DNA from: Streptomyces griseoluteus
GTDB lineage: Bacteria > Actinomycetota > Actinomycetes > Streptomycetales > Streptomycetaceae
Assembly: GCA_000717735.1 (NCBI GenBank)
Contig: JOBE01000029.1
Location: 1 to 64,000 of the forward strand
Reading direction: 5' to 3'
Length of the DNA: 64,000 bases
The stretch's first letter is position 1; every line of letters starts with the position of its first letter. This document shows positions 9,488-17,341 of the stretch, one piece after another. A program made the position numbers and the translations under genes. The notes under the pieces were generated by a model, which had not been told where the DNA came from, ran no database searches, and saw only the letters and a list, made by a program, of their open reading frames with translations.

Positions 9488-9564
9488 GTGTCCACACCCC
9501 TCTTGGAGATCAACTGTTATTGCGAACAGCTCGCAATTAAACAGTATGTAAAGGGGTGTGGACA
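9488..9564. repeat. 14-bp perfect inverted repeat flanking the Nur-like box
   Basis: GTGTCCACACCCCT (9488-9501) and its exact reverse complement AGGGGTGTGGACAC (9551-9564) enclose a 49-nt segment with the Nur-like palindrome. The inner arm overlaps the ribosome-binding region of the nikA-like gene; the outer arm lies 11 nt past the end of the neighbouring acyl-CoA dehydrogenase gene. Confidence 0.85.
9520..9536. promoter_or_regulatory. Nur-box-like operator of the nik operon
   Basis: The site reads TTGCGA-ACAGC-TCGCAA, a perfect 6-5-6 inverted repeat. It keeps the TTGC...GCAA ends and the N5 spacing of the Nur box as I recall it (tTGCaa-N5-ttGCAA, Fur-family nickel sensor Nur). It is extended by flanking ACTGTT/AACAGT. 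It lies 33 nt upstream of the nikA-like start. Confidence 0.75.
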
Positions 9565-9574
9565 CAGGGGCCCC

Positions 9575-10690
9575 TTACACAGGCGGCTCCAGGCCGACCA
9601 GGGCGGCGATCGCGTCCTGGTGCCGGCCCGTCGAGCCGAGGGCGATCTGGTCGGACTTGGCCCGCTTGAGCGCCAGATGAGCGGAGTGCTCCCAGGTCAT
9701 CCCGATCCCGCCGTGCAGCTGGACGCACTCCTCGGCCGCCCGGACGGCCACCTTGGAGCAGTAGGCCTGGGCGACCGCCACGATCAGCGGCGCGTCCGCG
9801 CTGCCGGTGGCCAGGGAGTCGGCGGCCGCGCGGGCCGCCGCCCTGGCCCCGACGAGGTCGAGCCAGAGCTGGGCCATGCGGTGCTTGAGGGCCTGGAAGG
9901 AACCGACCGGCCGGTTGAACTGATGGCGCTCACGGGTGTAGCGGACCGTCTCCTCCAGGCACCACTCGGCGAGGCCGAGCTGCTCGGAGGCGAGGAGCCC
10001 GGCCCCCGCGAGGAGGCCGCGGCGGACCGCGGGGCCGGTCGCCTCCGGTCCCGCGAGCCGGGTCCCGCTCCCGGCCCCGGTGGTGACCCGGGCCAGCGGG
10101 CGGGTCAGGTCCAGCGGCGTCTGCGGCTCGACCGTCGCCTCCGCGGCCGGTACGGCGTACAGGCCGTCGGCGCGCGGCACGAGGAGAACGTCGGCGATGG
10201 CGGCGTCGGCGACCCCGGCCACCGGGCCGGTGAGCGGAAGCTCCGCGCCGGGCGCCGTCGACAGGGGTACGGCGAGGACCGCGACCGTACGTCCGCCCGC
10301 GAGCTCCGCGAGCAGCCCGGCGGCCGCCTCGCTCTCCCCGGCCGGGGCGAGCAGGGTCTCCGTGGCCACCACGGAGCTGGTGAGGTACGGCAGCGGGGTC
10401 ACCGCGCGGCCCAGCTCCTCCAGGACGACGGCCGCCTCGCGGTGGCTCGCGCCCTGGCCGCCGAGCTTCTCGGGGACGAGCAGCCCGGCGGCGCCGATGT
10501 CGGCCGCGAGGGGCTTCCAGAGGCCGGGGACGTACGGGCTGTCCGTCTCGATGAGGCCGAGGACGGCCTGATGGCCGGCCCGGTCGGCGAGCAGGGCGCG
10601 GACCGCCGCCCGCAGATCCTCCTCGGTCTCGGAGTAGAGGAGGTCGAGCGTCGGTTCGGTCGGCTCCGCCGACTCCGTCACGTCTGTCAT
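9575..10690 (-). CDS. Acyl-CoA dehydrogenase family protein
   Basis: The 371-aa flavoprotein of the acyl-CoA dehydrogenase superfamily has the middle segment KLGGQGASHREAAVVLEELG and the C-terminal element MTWEHSAHLALKRAKSD, whose WEH Glu resembles the catalytic base of FadE-type subunits. The ATG at 10690 overlaps the TGA of the next dehydrogenase by 4 nt. Pairs of unlike ACAD subunits in one operon form alpha2beta2 enzymes in mycobacteria (FadE28/29-type), which may apply here. The substrate is unknown. Last gene of a three-gene operon. Confidence 0.87.
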   Translation of the reverse strand: MTDVTESAEPTEPTLDLLYSETEEDLRAAVRALLADRAGHQAVLGLIETDSPYVPGLWKPLAADIGAAGLLVPEKLGGQGASHREAAVVLEELGRAVTPLPYLTSSVVATETLLAPAGESEAAAGLLAELAGGRTVAVLAVPLSTAPGAELPLTGPVAGVADAAIADVLLVPRADGLYAVPAAEATVEPQTPLDLTRPLARVTTGAGSGTRLAGPEATGPAVRRGLLAGAGLLASEQLGLAEWCLEETVRYTRERHQFNRPVGSFQALKHRMAQLWLDLVGARAAARAAADSLATGSADAPLIVAVAQAYCSKVAVRAAEECVQLHGGIGMTWEHSAHLALKRAKSDQIALGSTGRHQDAIAALVGLEPPV

Positions 10691-11871
10691 CGGGCGAGGT
10701 CCTTCCAGGCGACGTCCTTGTCGTTGCGGGGCTCGGGCGGCAGGCCGAGGACCCGCTCGGCGACGATGTTCAGCAGCACCTCGCTGGTGCCGCCCTCGAT
10801 CGAGTTGCCCTTGGACCGCAGATAGCGGTAGCCGGCGTCCCGGCCGGTGAAGTCGACGAGTTCGGGGCGGCGCATCTCCCATTCCCCGTACAACAGGCCC
10901 TCGTCGCCGAGGAGTTCGACCTCCAGGCCGCTGATGGCCTGGTTGAGGCGGGCGAAGGCCAGCTTCATGGCACTGCCCTCGGGACCCGGCCGGCCGGCGA
11001 CGAGCTGCTGGCGGAGCCGTTCCCCGGCGAGCCGGGCCACCTCGGCGTCGACCCAGTGGTCGAGGAGGCGCCGGTGCAGGTCGTGGGTGCGCAGTTCGGG
11101 GCGCTCGCGCCAGGTCGCGGCGACCTTCCCGATCATGCCGCCCTCGCGGGGGATGCGGGATCCGCCGATGGAGACCCGCTCGTTCATGAGGGTGGTCTGC
11201 GCGACCCGCCAGCCGTCGCCGATGTCGCCGAGGCGGTGGGCGTCGGGGATGCGGACGCCGGTGAGGAAGACCTCGTTGAACTCGGCCTCGCCGGTGATCT
11301 GGCGCAGCGGCCTGACCTCGACGCCCGGGTCCGTCATGTCGCAGACGAAGTAGGTGATGCCCCGGTGCTTGGGGGCGTCCGGGTCGGTGCGGGCGATGAG
11401 GATGGCCCAGCGGGCGGTGTGCGCGCTGGACGTCCACACCTTCTGGCCGTCCACGATCCAGTCCCCGGCGTCGCCCCTGACGGCCCGGGTGGCGAGCGCG
11501 GCGAGGTCGGAGCCCGCGCCGGGCTCGCTGAAGAGCTGGCACCAGACCTCCTCGCCGACCCAGAGCGGCCGGAGGAAGCGTCGCTTGACCTCGTCGGAGC
11601 CGTGGGCGAGGACGGTGGGGGCGGCCATGCCGAGGCCGATGCCGATCTTGCGCGGGTCGTTGTCGGGGGCGCCCGCGGCGGCGAGTTCGGCGTCGACGAC
11701 GGCTTGCAGCGCGCGGGGGGCGTCGAGTCCGCCGAGGCCGGCCGGGTAGTGCACCCACGCGAGTCCGGCGTCGAAGCGGGCCCGCAGGAAGTCGGTGCGG
11801 TCGGTGGTGGCGGGCGGATACGCGTCCAGCAACTTCCTGGTGAGTGCGCGGAGTTCCTCGGCGCCGGTCAT
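10687..11871 (-). CDS. Acyl-CoA dehydrogenase family protein
   Basis: The 394-aa ACAD has the substrate/FAD-binding segment QLFSEPGAGSDLAALATRAV and the C-terminal FAD motif IEGGTSEVLLNIVAERVLGLP-like region, both hallmarks of the family. The start at 11871 (MTGAEELRAL) overlaps the quinone oxidoreductase stop by 4 nt. It is probably the partner of the following 371-aa ACAD in a heteromeric enzyme. The operon layout and TetR-like operator suggest degradation of a fatty acyl or terpenoid/steroid-type CoA ester, but nothing in the sequence fixes the substrate. Confidence 0.88.
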   Translation of the reverse strand: MTGAEELRALTRKLLDAYPPATTDRTDFLRARFDAGLAWVHYPAGLGGLDAPRALQAVVDAELAAAGAPDNDPRKIGIGLGMAAPTVLAHGSDEVKRRFLRPLWVGEEVWCQLFSEPGAGSDLAALATRAVRGDAGDWIVDGQKVWTSSAHTARWAILIARTDPDAPKHRGITYFVCDMTDPGVEVRPLRQITGEAEFNEVFLTGVRIPDAHRLGDIGDGWRVAQTTLMNERVSIGGSRIPREGGMIGKVAATWRERPELRTHDLHRRLLDHWVDAEVARLAGERLRQQLVAGRPGPEGSAMKLAFARLNQAISGLEVELLGDEGLLYGEWEMRRPELVDFTGRDAGYRYLRSKGNSIEGGTSEVLLNIVAERVLGLPPEPRNDKDVAWKDLAR

Positions 11872-12836
11872 GCGCGGGCTCCTTCCGGAAGGACGACGAG
11901 ACGGCCGGTGGTGGTGCCGTCGGCGACCCGCTGGACGGCGTCCGCCGCTCCGGCGAAGGGGACGCGTTCGCCGATGAGCGGCTTGATCAGGCCCTTGGCC
12001 GCGTAGTCCGTGAGCGTCTCGTGGCAGCGTCCGATCGAGGCCGGGTCCTTCGCCGCGTAGAGACCCCAGTGGAGGCCGAGGACCGAGTAGTTCTTCACGA
12101 GGGCGTGATTGAGGGCGGGGGCGGGGACGGTGCCGCTCGCGAAGCCGACGACGACGATCCGCCCCTCGAAGGCGACGCACTTGGCGGACTGCTGGTAGGC
12201 CTCGCCGCCGACCGGGTCGTAGATCACGTCGGCGCCACGGCCGCCGGTCGCGGCCTTGACGGCGGCGACGACGTCCTCGGAACGGCGGTCGACGACCACG
12301 TCGCAGCCGAGCGCGCGGGCGACGGCGGCCTTCTCCGGTCCGCCGACGACCCCGACGACGGTGGCGCCGGCCGCCTTGCCGAGCTGGACGGCCGCGCTGC
12401 CGACTCCGCCGGCCGCCGCGTGGACGAGGAGGGTCTCGCCCTCCCGCAGGGCGGCCCTGCGGTGCAGGCCGAACCAGCCGGTCTGGTAGCCGATGTGCAG
12501 GGCGGCGGCCTCGGCGTCGTCGAGCGACTCGGGGGCCGGGAGCAGTCCTGCCGCGTCGGCGAGGGCGTACTCGGCAAGCCCGCCGTGCGGGAGGGCGACG
12601 GTGGTGACGACCCTGCGGCCGTCCTCGGTCTCGGCGCACACCTCGACGCCGGGGGTGAAGGGCAGCGGGGGGCGCACCTGGTAGTGGCCGCGGCAGAGCA
12701 GCGCGTCGGGGAAGTTGACGTTCGCGGCGCGGACCTTCAGGAGGACCTGGCCGTCGCCGGGCGTGGGCGGTGCCACCTCCTCGCGGCGCATCACCGCGCC
12801 CGGTTCCCCGTTCTCGTACACACGCCATGCCTGCAT
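11868..12836 (-). CDS. NADPH:quinone oxidoreductase family (zinc-free MDR)
   Basis: The 322-aa medium-chain dehydrogenase/reductase has the nucleotide-binding motif AAAGGVGSAAVQLGKAAG and the zeta-crystallin/quinone-reductase segment GRGADVIYDPVGGEAY. The Cys set of zinc-dependent alcohol dehydrogenases is absent. I chose the ATG at 12836 (MQAWRVYENGEPG); the longer frame upstream is non-coding. It is the first gene of the operon with two ACADs, downstream of a double operator. In similar clusters such enzymes reduce enoyl groups or act in beta-oxidation redox steps, but this is inference. Confidence 0.87.
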   Translation of the reverse strand: MQAWRVYENGEPGAVMRREEVAPPTPGDGQVLLKVRAANVNFPDALLCRGHYQVRPPLPFTPGVEVCAETEDGRRVVTTVALPHGGLAEYALADAAGLLPAPESLDDAEAAALHIGYQTGWFGLHRRAALREGETLLVHAAAGGVGSAAVQLGKAAGATVVGVVGGPEKAAVARALGCDVVVDRRSEDVVAAVKAATGGRGADVIYDPVGGEAYQQSAKCVAFEGRIVVVGFASGTVPAPALNHALVKNYSVLGLHWGLYAAKDPASIGRCHETLTDYAAKGLIKPLIGERVPFAGAADAVQRVADGTTTGRLVVLPEGARA

Positions 12837-12854
12837 CCGGAATGCCTCCTCCGT

Positions 12855-12888
12855 ACCGAGCGGTCGGTGGCATACTAAGCGGTCGCTT
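12855..12888. promoter_or_regulatory. Double TetR-like operator of the ACAD operon
   Basis: Two palindromes lie just upstream of the quinone oxidoreductase start: ACCGA-GCGG-TCGGT (12855-12868) and AAGCG-GT-CGCTT (12877-12888). Their centres are 21 bp apart, two helical turns. The shape resembles TetR-family sites upstream of actinobacterial acyl-CoA dehydrogenase operons. No TetR gene is next to it. Confidence 0.65.
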
Positions 12889-13032
12889 GCCCTTGAGGGA
12901 ACGGCTCGGCCGGACTTCTTGGGTTCCGGAAGGCGGGAGCGGGCGGACGCGCCCCGTCTCCGGGCCCGGCCCCTGTCTCCGGGCTGGGCGCCCCCGTCTC
13001 CCGGCTGGGCGCGCCCCGCCGTCCGGCCCGCG

Positions 13033-13620
13033 CTACTCCGGCTTCTTCGGGCGCGCCCTGACATGTATCCGCTCCCCCTGCGGACCGAAGAGGCTCAGGA
13101 ACTCCACCGGCCCCTCGCCCGCCGGCCCGAACCAGTGCGGGACGCGGGTGTCGAACTCGGCCGCCTCGCCCGCCCCGAGGACGACGTCGTGCTCGCCGAG
13201 GACGAGCCGGAGCCTGCCGGAGAGCACGTACAGCCACTCGTAGCCCTCGTGGACGCGCGGCTCCGGGTGCTCTGTCGACGTCTCCTGGATCACCTTGTAC
13301 GCCTGGAGGCCGCCGGGCTGCCGGGTCAGCGGGAACATCGTGCGGCCGTGGCGCACGATCGGCTTGGCCCGGATCCGGGGGTCTCCCGTCGCCGGGGCGC
13401 CGACCAGTTCGTCGAGCGGGACCTGATGGGCGCGGGCGAGCGGCAGGAGCAGTTCGAGGCTGGGCTTGCGCTGCCCCGACTCGAGCCGGGAGAGGGTGCT
13501 CACGGAGATGCCGGTGTCGGCGGACAGCTCGGCCAGGGTCACCCCGCGGTCGCGGCGGACCCGGCGGAGCCGGGGACCGACCTCATTGAGCACGGCGTCG
13601 ATGCGGTCGTCTTCGGTCAT
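13033..13620 (-). CDS. XRE-family regulator with C-terminal cupin
   Basis: The 195-aa protein has an N-terminal helix-turn-helix (about residues 14-68, with VTLAELSADTGISVSTLSRLESG) and a C-terminal cupin (about 115-185) containing HEGYEWLYVLSGRLRLVLG. This is the HTH_3 + Cupin_2 layout of many small-metabolite sensors. It is divergent from the flavoprotein at 13687, and a perfect 7-4-7 palindrome lies between them, so it probably controls itself and that gene. The cupin ligand is unknown. The ATG at 13620 is the only plausible start. Confidence 0.9.
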   Translation of the reverse strand: MTEDDRIDAVLNEVGPRLRRVRRDRGVTLAELSADTGISVSTLSRLESGQRKPSLELLLPLARAHQVPLDELVGAPATGDPRIRAKPIVRHGRTMFPLTRQPGGLQAYKVIQETSTEHPEPRVHEGYEWLYVLSGRLRLVLGEHDVVLGAGEAAEFDTRVPHWFGPAGEGPVEFLSLFGPQGERIHVRARPKKPE

Positions 13621-13639
13621 GCTCCCATTGTTGCAGAAA

Positions 13640-13657
13640 CGGCAAGTTCACTTGCCG
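13640..13657. promoter_or_regulatory. Operator between XRE-cupin regulator and flavoprotein
   Basis: CGGCAAG-TTCA-CTTGCCG is a perfect inverted repeat in the 66-bp gap between the divergent regulator (start 13620) and flavoprotein (start 13687). It is the obvious candidate site for the XRE-cupin protein. Confidence 0.7.
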
Positions 13658-13686
13658 GATCCATCGGGCCGGGCGACGCTCGTCCC

Positions 13687-14664
13687 ATGAACGCACAGCT
13701 GAACGCACTTCTGGAGAACGACACGTACGCCTACGACGCGGTGGTGATCGGCGGGGGCTCCGCGGGGCTCAGCGCCGCCCTGATCCTGGGCCGGTCCTTG
13801 CGCCGGACCCTGGTCGTCGACGCCGGCGAGCCGCGCAACGCCCCCGCCGCGCACATGCAGGGCGTCCTGTCCCGGGACGGGATGAGCCCGGCGGACTTCC
13901 TGGCGGCCGGGCGGGCCGAGATCGCCGGATACGGGGTCGACCTGCGCGCCGGTGAGGTGACGGGCGCCGAGCCGGACGGGAAGGGCGGCTTCGTCGTCAC
14001 CCTGGCGGACGGGGACGCGGTCGGCGCGCGGCGGCTCGTCGTGACCACCGGCCTGGTCGACGAGCTCCCCGCGATCGAGGGACTCGCCGAGCGGTGGGGG
14101 CGGGACGTGCTGCACTGCCCGTACTGCCACGGCTGGGAGGTCCGCGACGAAGCCTTCGGTGTGATCGCCCACCCGACGATGCCCGCGCACCAGGCGCTCA
14201 TGGTGGCGCACTGGTCGAAGGACGTGATCCTGTTCCTCCACACCGCCGGAGAACTCTCGGAGCACGACGCGGCGCTCCTGGACGCGGCGGGCGTCCGCGT
14301 CGAGCGGGGCGAGGTGACGGGGCTCGAGGTGGAGGACGACCGGCTGACCGGGGTACGGCTCGCCGACGGGCGGACCGTGGCGCGTTCGGTCGTCTTCGCC
14401 GCCGCCTCGCGGTTCGCGGCCCGCGACGGGGTGCTGCGGCAGCTCGGCGCGGAGCTGCGCGAGACCCCGTTCGGGGAGTTCGTGGCGGTCGACGAGACGG
14501 GCCGGACGAGCGTGCCGGGCGTGTGGGCGGCCGGGAACGTCACGGGGCCGCAGGAGCAGGTGGTCAACGCGGTGAGCCGGGGCTACCGGGCCGGTGCCGC
14601 GCTCAACGCCGAGCTGCACTTCGCCGACCTGGAGGCGAGGGCGGCCGGTCGGCCGGTCGGATGA
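13687..14664 (+). CDS. Thioredoxin-reductase-like FAD/NAD(P) oxidoreductase
   Basis: The 325-aa flavoprotein has an N-terminal FAD motif VVIGGGSAGLSAA (about residues 19-31) and a CxxC pair in HCPYCHGWE (Cys144, Cys147), as in thioredoxin-reductase-like proteins, though the usual CATC sequence is replaced by CPYC. The C-terminal FAD segment GVWAAGNVTGPQEQVVNAVSRG closes the fold. The ATG at 13687 follows the operator region shared with the XRE-cupin regulator; the longer upstream frame is not coding. Its partner could be thioredoxin, another thiol, or none, as in dithiol-oxidase relatives such as HlmI/GliT. Confidence 0.87.
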   Translation: MNAQLNALLENDTYAYDAVVIGGGSAGLSAALILGRSLRRTLVVDAGEPRNAPAAHMQGVLSRDGMSPADFLAAGRAEIAGYGVDLRAGEVTGAEPDGKGGFVVTLADGDAVGARRLVVTTGLVDELPAIEGLAERWGRDVLHCPYCHGWEVRDEAFGVIAHPTMPAHQALMVAHWSKDVILFLHTAGELSEHDAALLDAAGVRVERGEVTGLEVEDDRLTGVRLADGRTVARSVVFAAASRFAARDGVLRQLGAELRETPFGEFVAVDETGRTSVPGVWAAGNVTGPQEQVVNAVSRGYRAGAALNAELHFADLEARAAGRPVG

Positions 14665-14765
14665 ACCCGGGCGTCCGGGGCTGCGCCACAGGGCCGGGGA
14701 GACGAGGATCGGCCATGGTGGCCGGAAGCCGCAGCCACGGACGACGGAAGAAGAGGACACCTCCC

Positions 14766-15545
14766 ATGCTCGGTACGCAGTTCACCAAGGGCTCCCCCAA
14801 CTGGCTCGATCTCGGCAGCCCCGACACCGACGCGGCGAAGGAGTTCTACAGCGCCGTCTTCGGCTGGGAGTTCCGCTCGGCGGGACCCGAGGGCGGCGGC
14901 TACGGCTTCTTCCAGCAGGACGGCCGCACGGTCGCCGCGCTCGGCCCGCTCACCGAGGAGGGCGCGGGCAGCGCCTGGACCGTGTACTTCCAGACCCCGG
15001 ACGCGGACGCCACCCAGAAGGCCGCCGAGGCCGCGGGCGGCACCGTCCGCCTCGGGGCCTTCGACGTCATGGACGCGGGCCGGATGGCCGCCCTCACCGA
15101 CCCGGGCGGCGCACAGTTCGCGATCTGGCAGCCCGGTGAGGTCCAGGGCCTCCAGCGGACCTCGTCCACCAACACCCTGGTCTGGGTGGAGCTGCACGTC
15201 GCCGACCCGGAGACCGTCCTCGGCTTCTACCGGACCCTGTTCGACTGGCGGTGGGCGGAGATGGAGGCGCCCGGCATGACGTACCGGGTCGTCTCCACCG
15301 CCGGGGGCGACCAGGAGGACGCCTCCTTCGGCGGCGTCGCCGAGCTCCAGGACGTCACCGAGGGTCCGCGCTGGATCCCGTACTTCGCCGTCGAGGACGC
15401 CGACGCGATCGCCTCCTCCGCCCAGGGCAACGGCGGCTCCGTCGTGATGCCCGCGGCCGACATCCCGGACGTCGGCCGCATCGCCTGGCTCAAGGACCCC
15501 TTCGGCGCGCCCTTCGCGGTGCTGAAGCCCGCACCGATGGGCTGA
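14766..15545 (+). CDS. VOC family protein, two glyoxalase-like domains
   Basis: The 259-aa protein has two VOC domains (about residues 10-122 and 132-255). Clear elements are PNWLDLGSPDTDAAKEFYSA, DPGGAQFAIWQPGE, and in domain two VWVELHVADPETVLGFYRTL and DPFGAPFAVLKP. I chose the ATG at 14766 (MLGTQFTKGSPNW); the frame is open much further upstream because of GC bias. It resembles the VOC protein at 2549 in layout and is a probable paralogue. Function unassigned. Confidence 0.88.
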   Translation: MLGTQFTKGSPNWLDLGSPDTDAAKEFYSAVFGWEFRSAGPEGGGYGFFQQDGRTVAALGPLTEEGAGSAWTVYFQTPDADATQKAAEAAGGTVRLGAFDVMDAGRMAALTDPGGAQFAIWQPGEVQGLQRTSSTNTLVWVELHVADPETVLGFYRTLFDWRWAEMEAPGMTYRVVSTAGGDQEDASFGGVAELQDVTEGPRWIPYFAVEDADAIASSAQGNGGSVVMPAADIPDVGRIAWLKDPFGAPFAVLKPAPMG

Positions 15546-15568
15546 CACCCCGGGCGCGTCCGGCCGTG

Positions 15569-16321
15569 TCAGCGCCCGAAGAGCTCGAAGGTCACCGCCG
15601 GGCGGCCGCCGAAGCGGGCGGCCGCGCCGCCGGTCGTCATGGCGAGGAAGTCACGGACGTACGTCTCCGGGTCCTCGTCCGTCAGGGCCTCGATGTAGGC
15701 GCGGTGGCAGAGCAGCGAGCGGATCGCGCGGTCCAGGCCCGGGGCCGCGTCGATCGCGTGGGTCGGGGTGCTGGAGGCCGCGACCGCCACCCAGCGGACG
15801 CCGCTCCAGGGCTCCAGGCCCTGGTCGGTCAGCTCGGGGAAGATCCAGCGGTTCCCCGCGTCGGCCGCCGCGTCGAGCGTGGCACGGCCGACGGCCAGGT
15901 GGTCGGGGGTGTTCCAGGGAGCCCCTGGACCCCCGCCCCAGGTGTCGCGGTGGTTGAGGGTGACGACGAGTTCGGGACGGTGGCGGCGGATCGCCGCCGC
16001 GATGTCGCGGCGCAGCCCGAGCCCGTACTCGATCACCCCGTCGCGGTGGTCGAGGAACTCGACCGTGTCCACACCGACGACGGCGGCGCTGTCCCGCTGC
16101 TCGCGCTCGCGCAGCGGACCGCAGACGTCCGGCGCCAGGGTGTCGATACCGGCCTCGCCCCGGGTGGCGAGGACGTAGACGACCTCCTTCCCCGCGTCCG
16201 TCCAGGCGGCGACGGCGGCCGCGCAGCCGTACTCCAGATCGTCGGGGTGGGCGACGACGGCGAGGGCGCGCTGCCAGTCGCCGGGCATCTCCGCGAGGGC
16301 CGTGATGTCGGTTTCCGTCAT
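15569..16321 (-). CDS. PIG-L family N-acetyl sugar deacetylase
   Basis: The 250-aa PIG-L/LmbE-like protein has the metal-binding motif AHPDDLEYG (about residues 24-32) and the later His region NTPDHLAVGRATLDAA. These zinc hydrolases remove acetyl groups from N-acetylated sugars (MshB, BshB and relatives). Its ATG overlaps the TGA of the SIS gene by 4 nt, and a GntR regulator precedes that, giving a three-gene unit. The context points to amino-sugar or aminoglycoside-like metabolism. The exact substrate is not visible. Confidence 0.87.
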   Translation of the reverse strand: MTETDITALAEMPGDWQRALAVVAHPDDLEYGCAAAVAAWTDAGKEVVYVLATRGEAGIDTLAPDVCGPLREREQRDSAAVVGVDTVEFLDHRDGVIEYGLGLRRDIAAAIRRHRPELVVTLNHRDTWGGGPGAPWNTPDHLAVGRATLDAAADAGNRWIFPELTDQGLEPWSGVRWVAVAASSTPTHAIDAAPGLDRAIRSLLCHRAYIEALTDEDPETYVRDFLAMTTGGAAARFGGRPAVTFELFGR

Positions 16322-17253
16322 GCCCGCAGAATACGGGCCGCCTCGGAGGCCGTCGGGCGGAACGCTCCGGAAAGGATCACCGAACGCGAGACGTTCCGGG
16401 GGCGGTCGGGGTTGAGGCCGCGCCGGGCAGCGAGGGCGACCGCGAGCCGCTGCGCGCGGACGAGCGCGGCCACCGGATCGATCGCGTCGGCCGCGAACAG
16501 GGCGCCGGTGGACTCCACTTCGTCCCGCAGACCCGAGGGCGCCGGGCCGAGGCACCAGACGAGACTGGACCGGTCGCTGATGCTGATCGGACCGTGGCGG
16601 TACTCCATGGCCGCGTACGACTCCGTCCAGGCGCGGGCCACTTCCCGCAGTTTGAGCGCCGCGTCGTCGGCGAGACCCACGGTCCAGCCGGTGCCGAGGA
16701 AGGTGAACTGGCCCTGCCGCTCCCAGGCGGCGGGCAGCCGCTCGTACAGGACGAGTTCGGCGTCGGAGATCGCCGGCCCGAGGTCCACCCCGAGTCCGGC
16801 GCGCAGGAGTTGGAGGGCCGTGGTGGCGAACCTGGTCTGCACGACGGAGCGTTCGTCGGCGAATCCGAGGTCGACGACCTGGTCGGCGAGCTGCCCGGCC
16901 GGGCTGCCGGGAGCGCCGGTGAGGACGAGCGTGGGCACGCTCCCCGCCGCGCGGCCGAGCAGGTTCACGACCTCGGTCGTGGTGCCGGAGCGGGTCAGGG
17001 CGACGATCCGGTCGTAACCGCGGCCGAGCGGGGTGGCGTCGGAGGCGGGGAAGGCGTCGGTCTCGCCCGCGCCGAGGGACTCGCGCAGGGCGGCGTAGGC
17101 GCGGGCCATGAAGTACGAGGTGCCGCAGCCCACCACCGCCACGCGCTCGCCGTCCGCCGGCAGCCGGCCGGCCTGGCGGTCGGCGGTGTCGGCGGCACGG
17201 CGCCAGCAGTCCGGCTGGCCGGCGATCTCCGCGCCGACGTGGGTGCTGCTCAT
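16318..17253 (-). CDS. SIS-domain protein (AgaS/GlmS-isomerase-like)
   Basis: The 311-aa protein has two SIS domains, as in sugar-phosphate isomerases/deaminases: VAVVGCGTSYFMARAYAALR (about residues 38-57), the phosphate-binding TRSGTTTEVVNLL, and a second half with FLGTGWTVGLADDAALKLRE and EYRHGPISI. It lacks a glutaminase domain, so it is of the AgaS/NagB-II type rather than GlmS. It lies between a GntR/LacI-type regulator and a PIG-L deacetylase. I infer isomerisation or deamination of an amino-sugar phosphate. Confidence 0.87.
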   Translation of the reverse strand: MSSTHVGAEIAGQPDCWRRAADTADRQAGRLPADGERVAVVGCGTSYFMARAYAALRESLGAGETDAFPASDATPLGRGYDRIVALTRSGTTTEVVNLLGRAAGSVPTLVLTGAPGSPAGQLADQVVDLGFADERSVVQTRFATTALQLLRAGLGVDLGPAISDAELVLYERLPAAWERQGQFTFLGTGWTVGLADDAALKLREVARAWTESYAAMEYRHGPISISDRSSLVWCLGPAPSGLRDEVESTGALFAADAIDPVAALVRAQRLAVALAARRGLNPDRPRNVSRSVILSGAFRPTASEAARILRA

Positions 17254-17341
17254 GTCCGGGTCCTCTCCTCGCAGGGTCCCCTCGCGGGGTCCAGAGTGAG
17301 TTCTACCGCCATCGACATGCGCGCGCCATGCTTACAGGTGC

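Noticed and set aside
12891..13032. Repeated GTCTCCGGGCTGGGCGC-type segments between quinone oxidoreductase promoter and XRE-cupin gene as a mobile repeat
   Set aside because: Short, degenerate GC-rich tandem similarity without inverted ends; ordinary low complexity.
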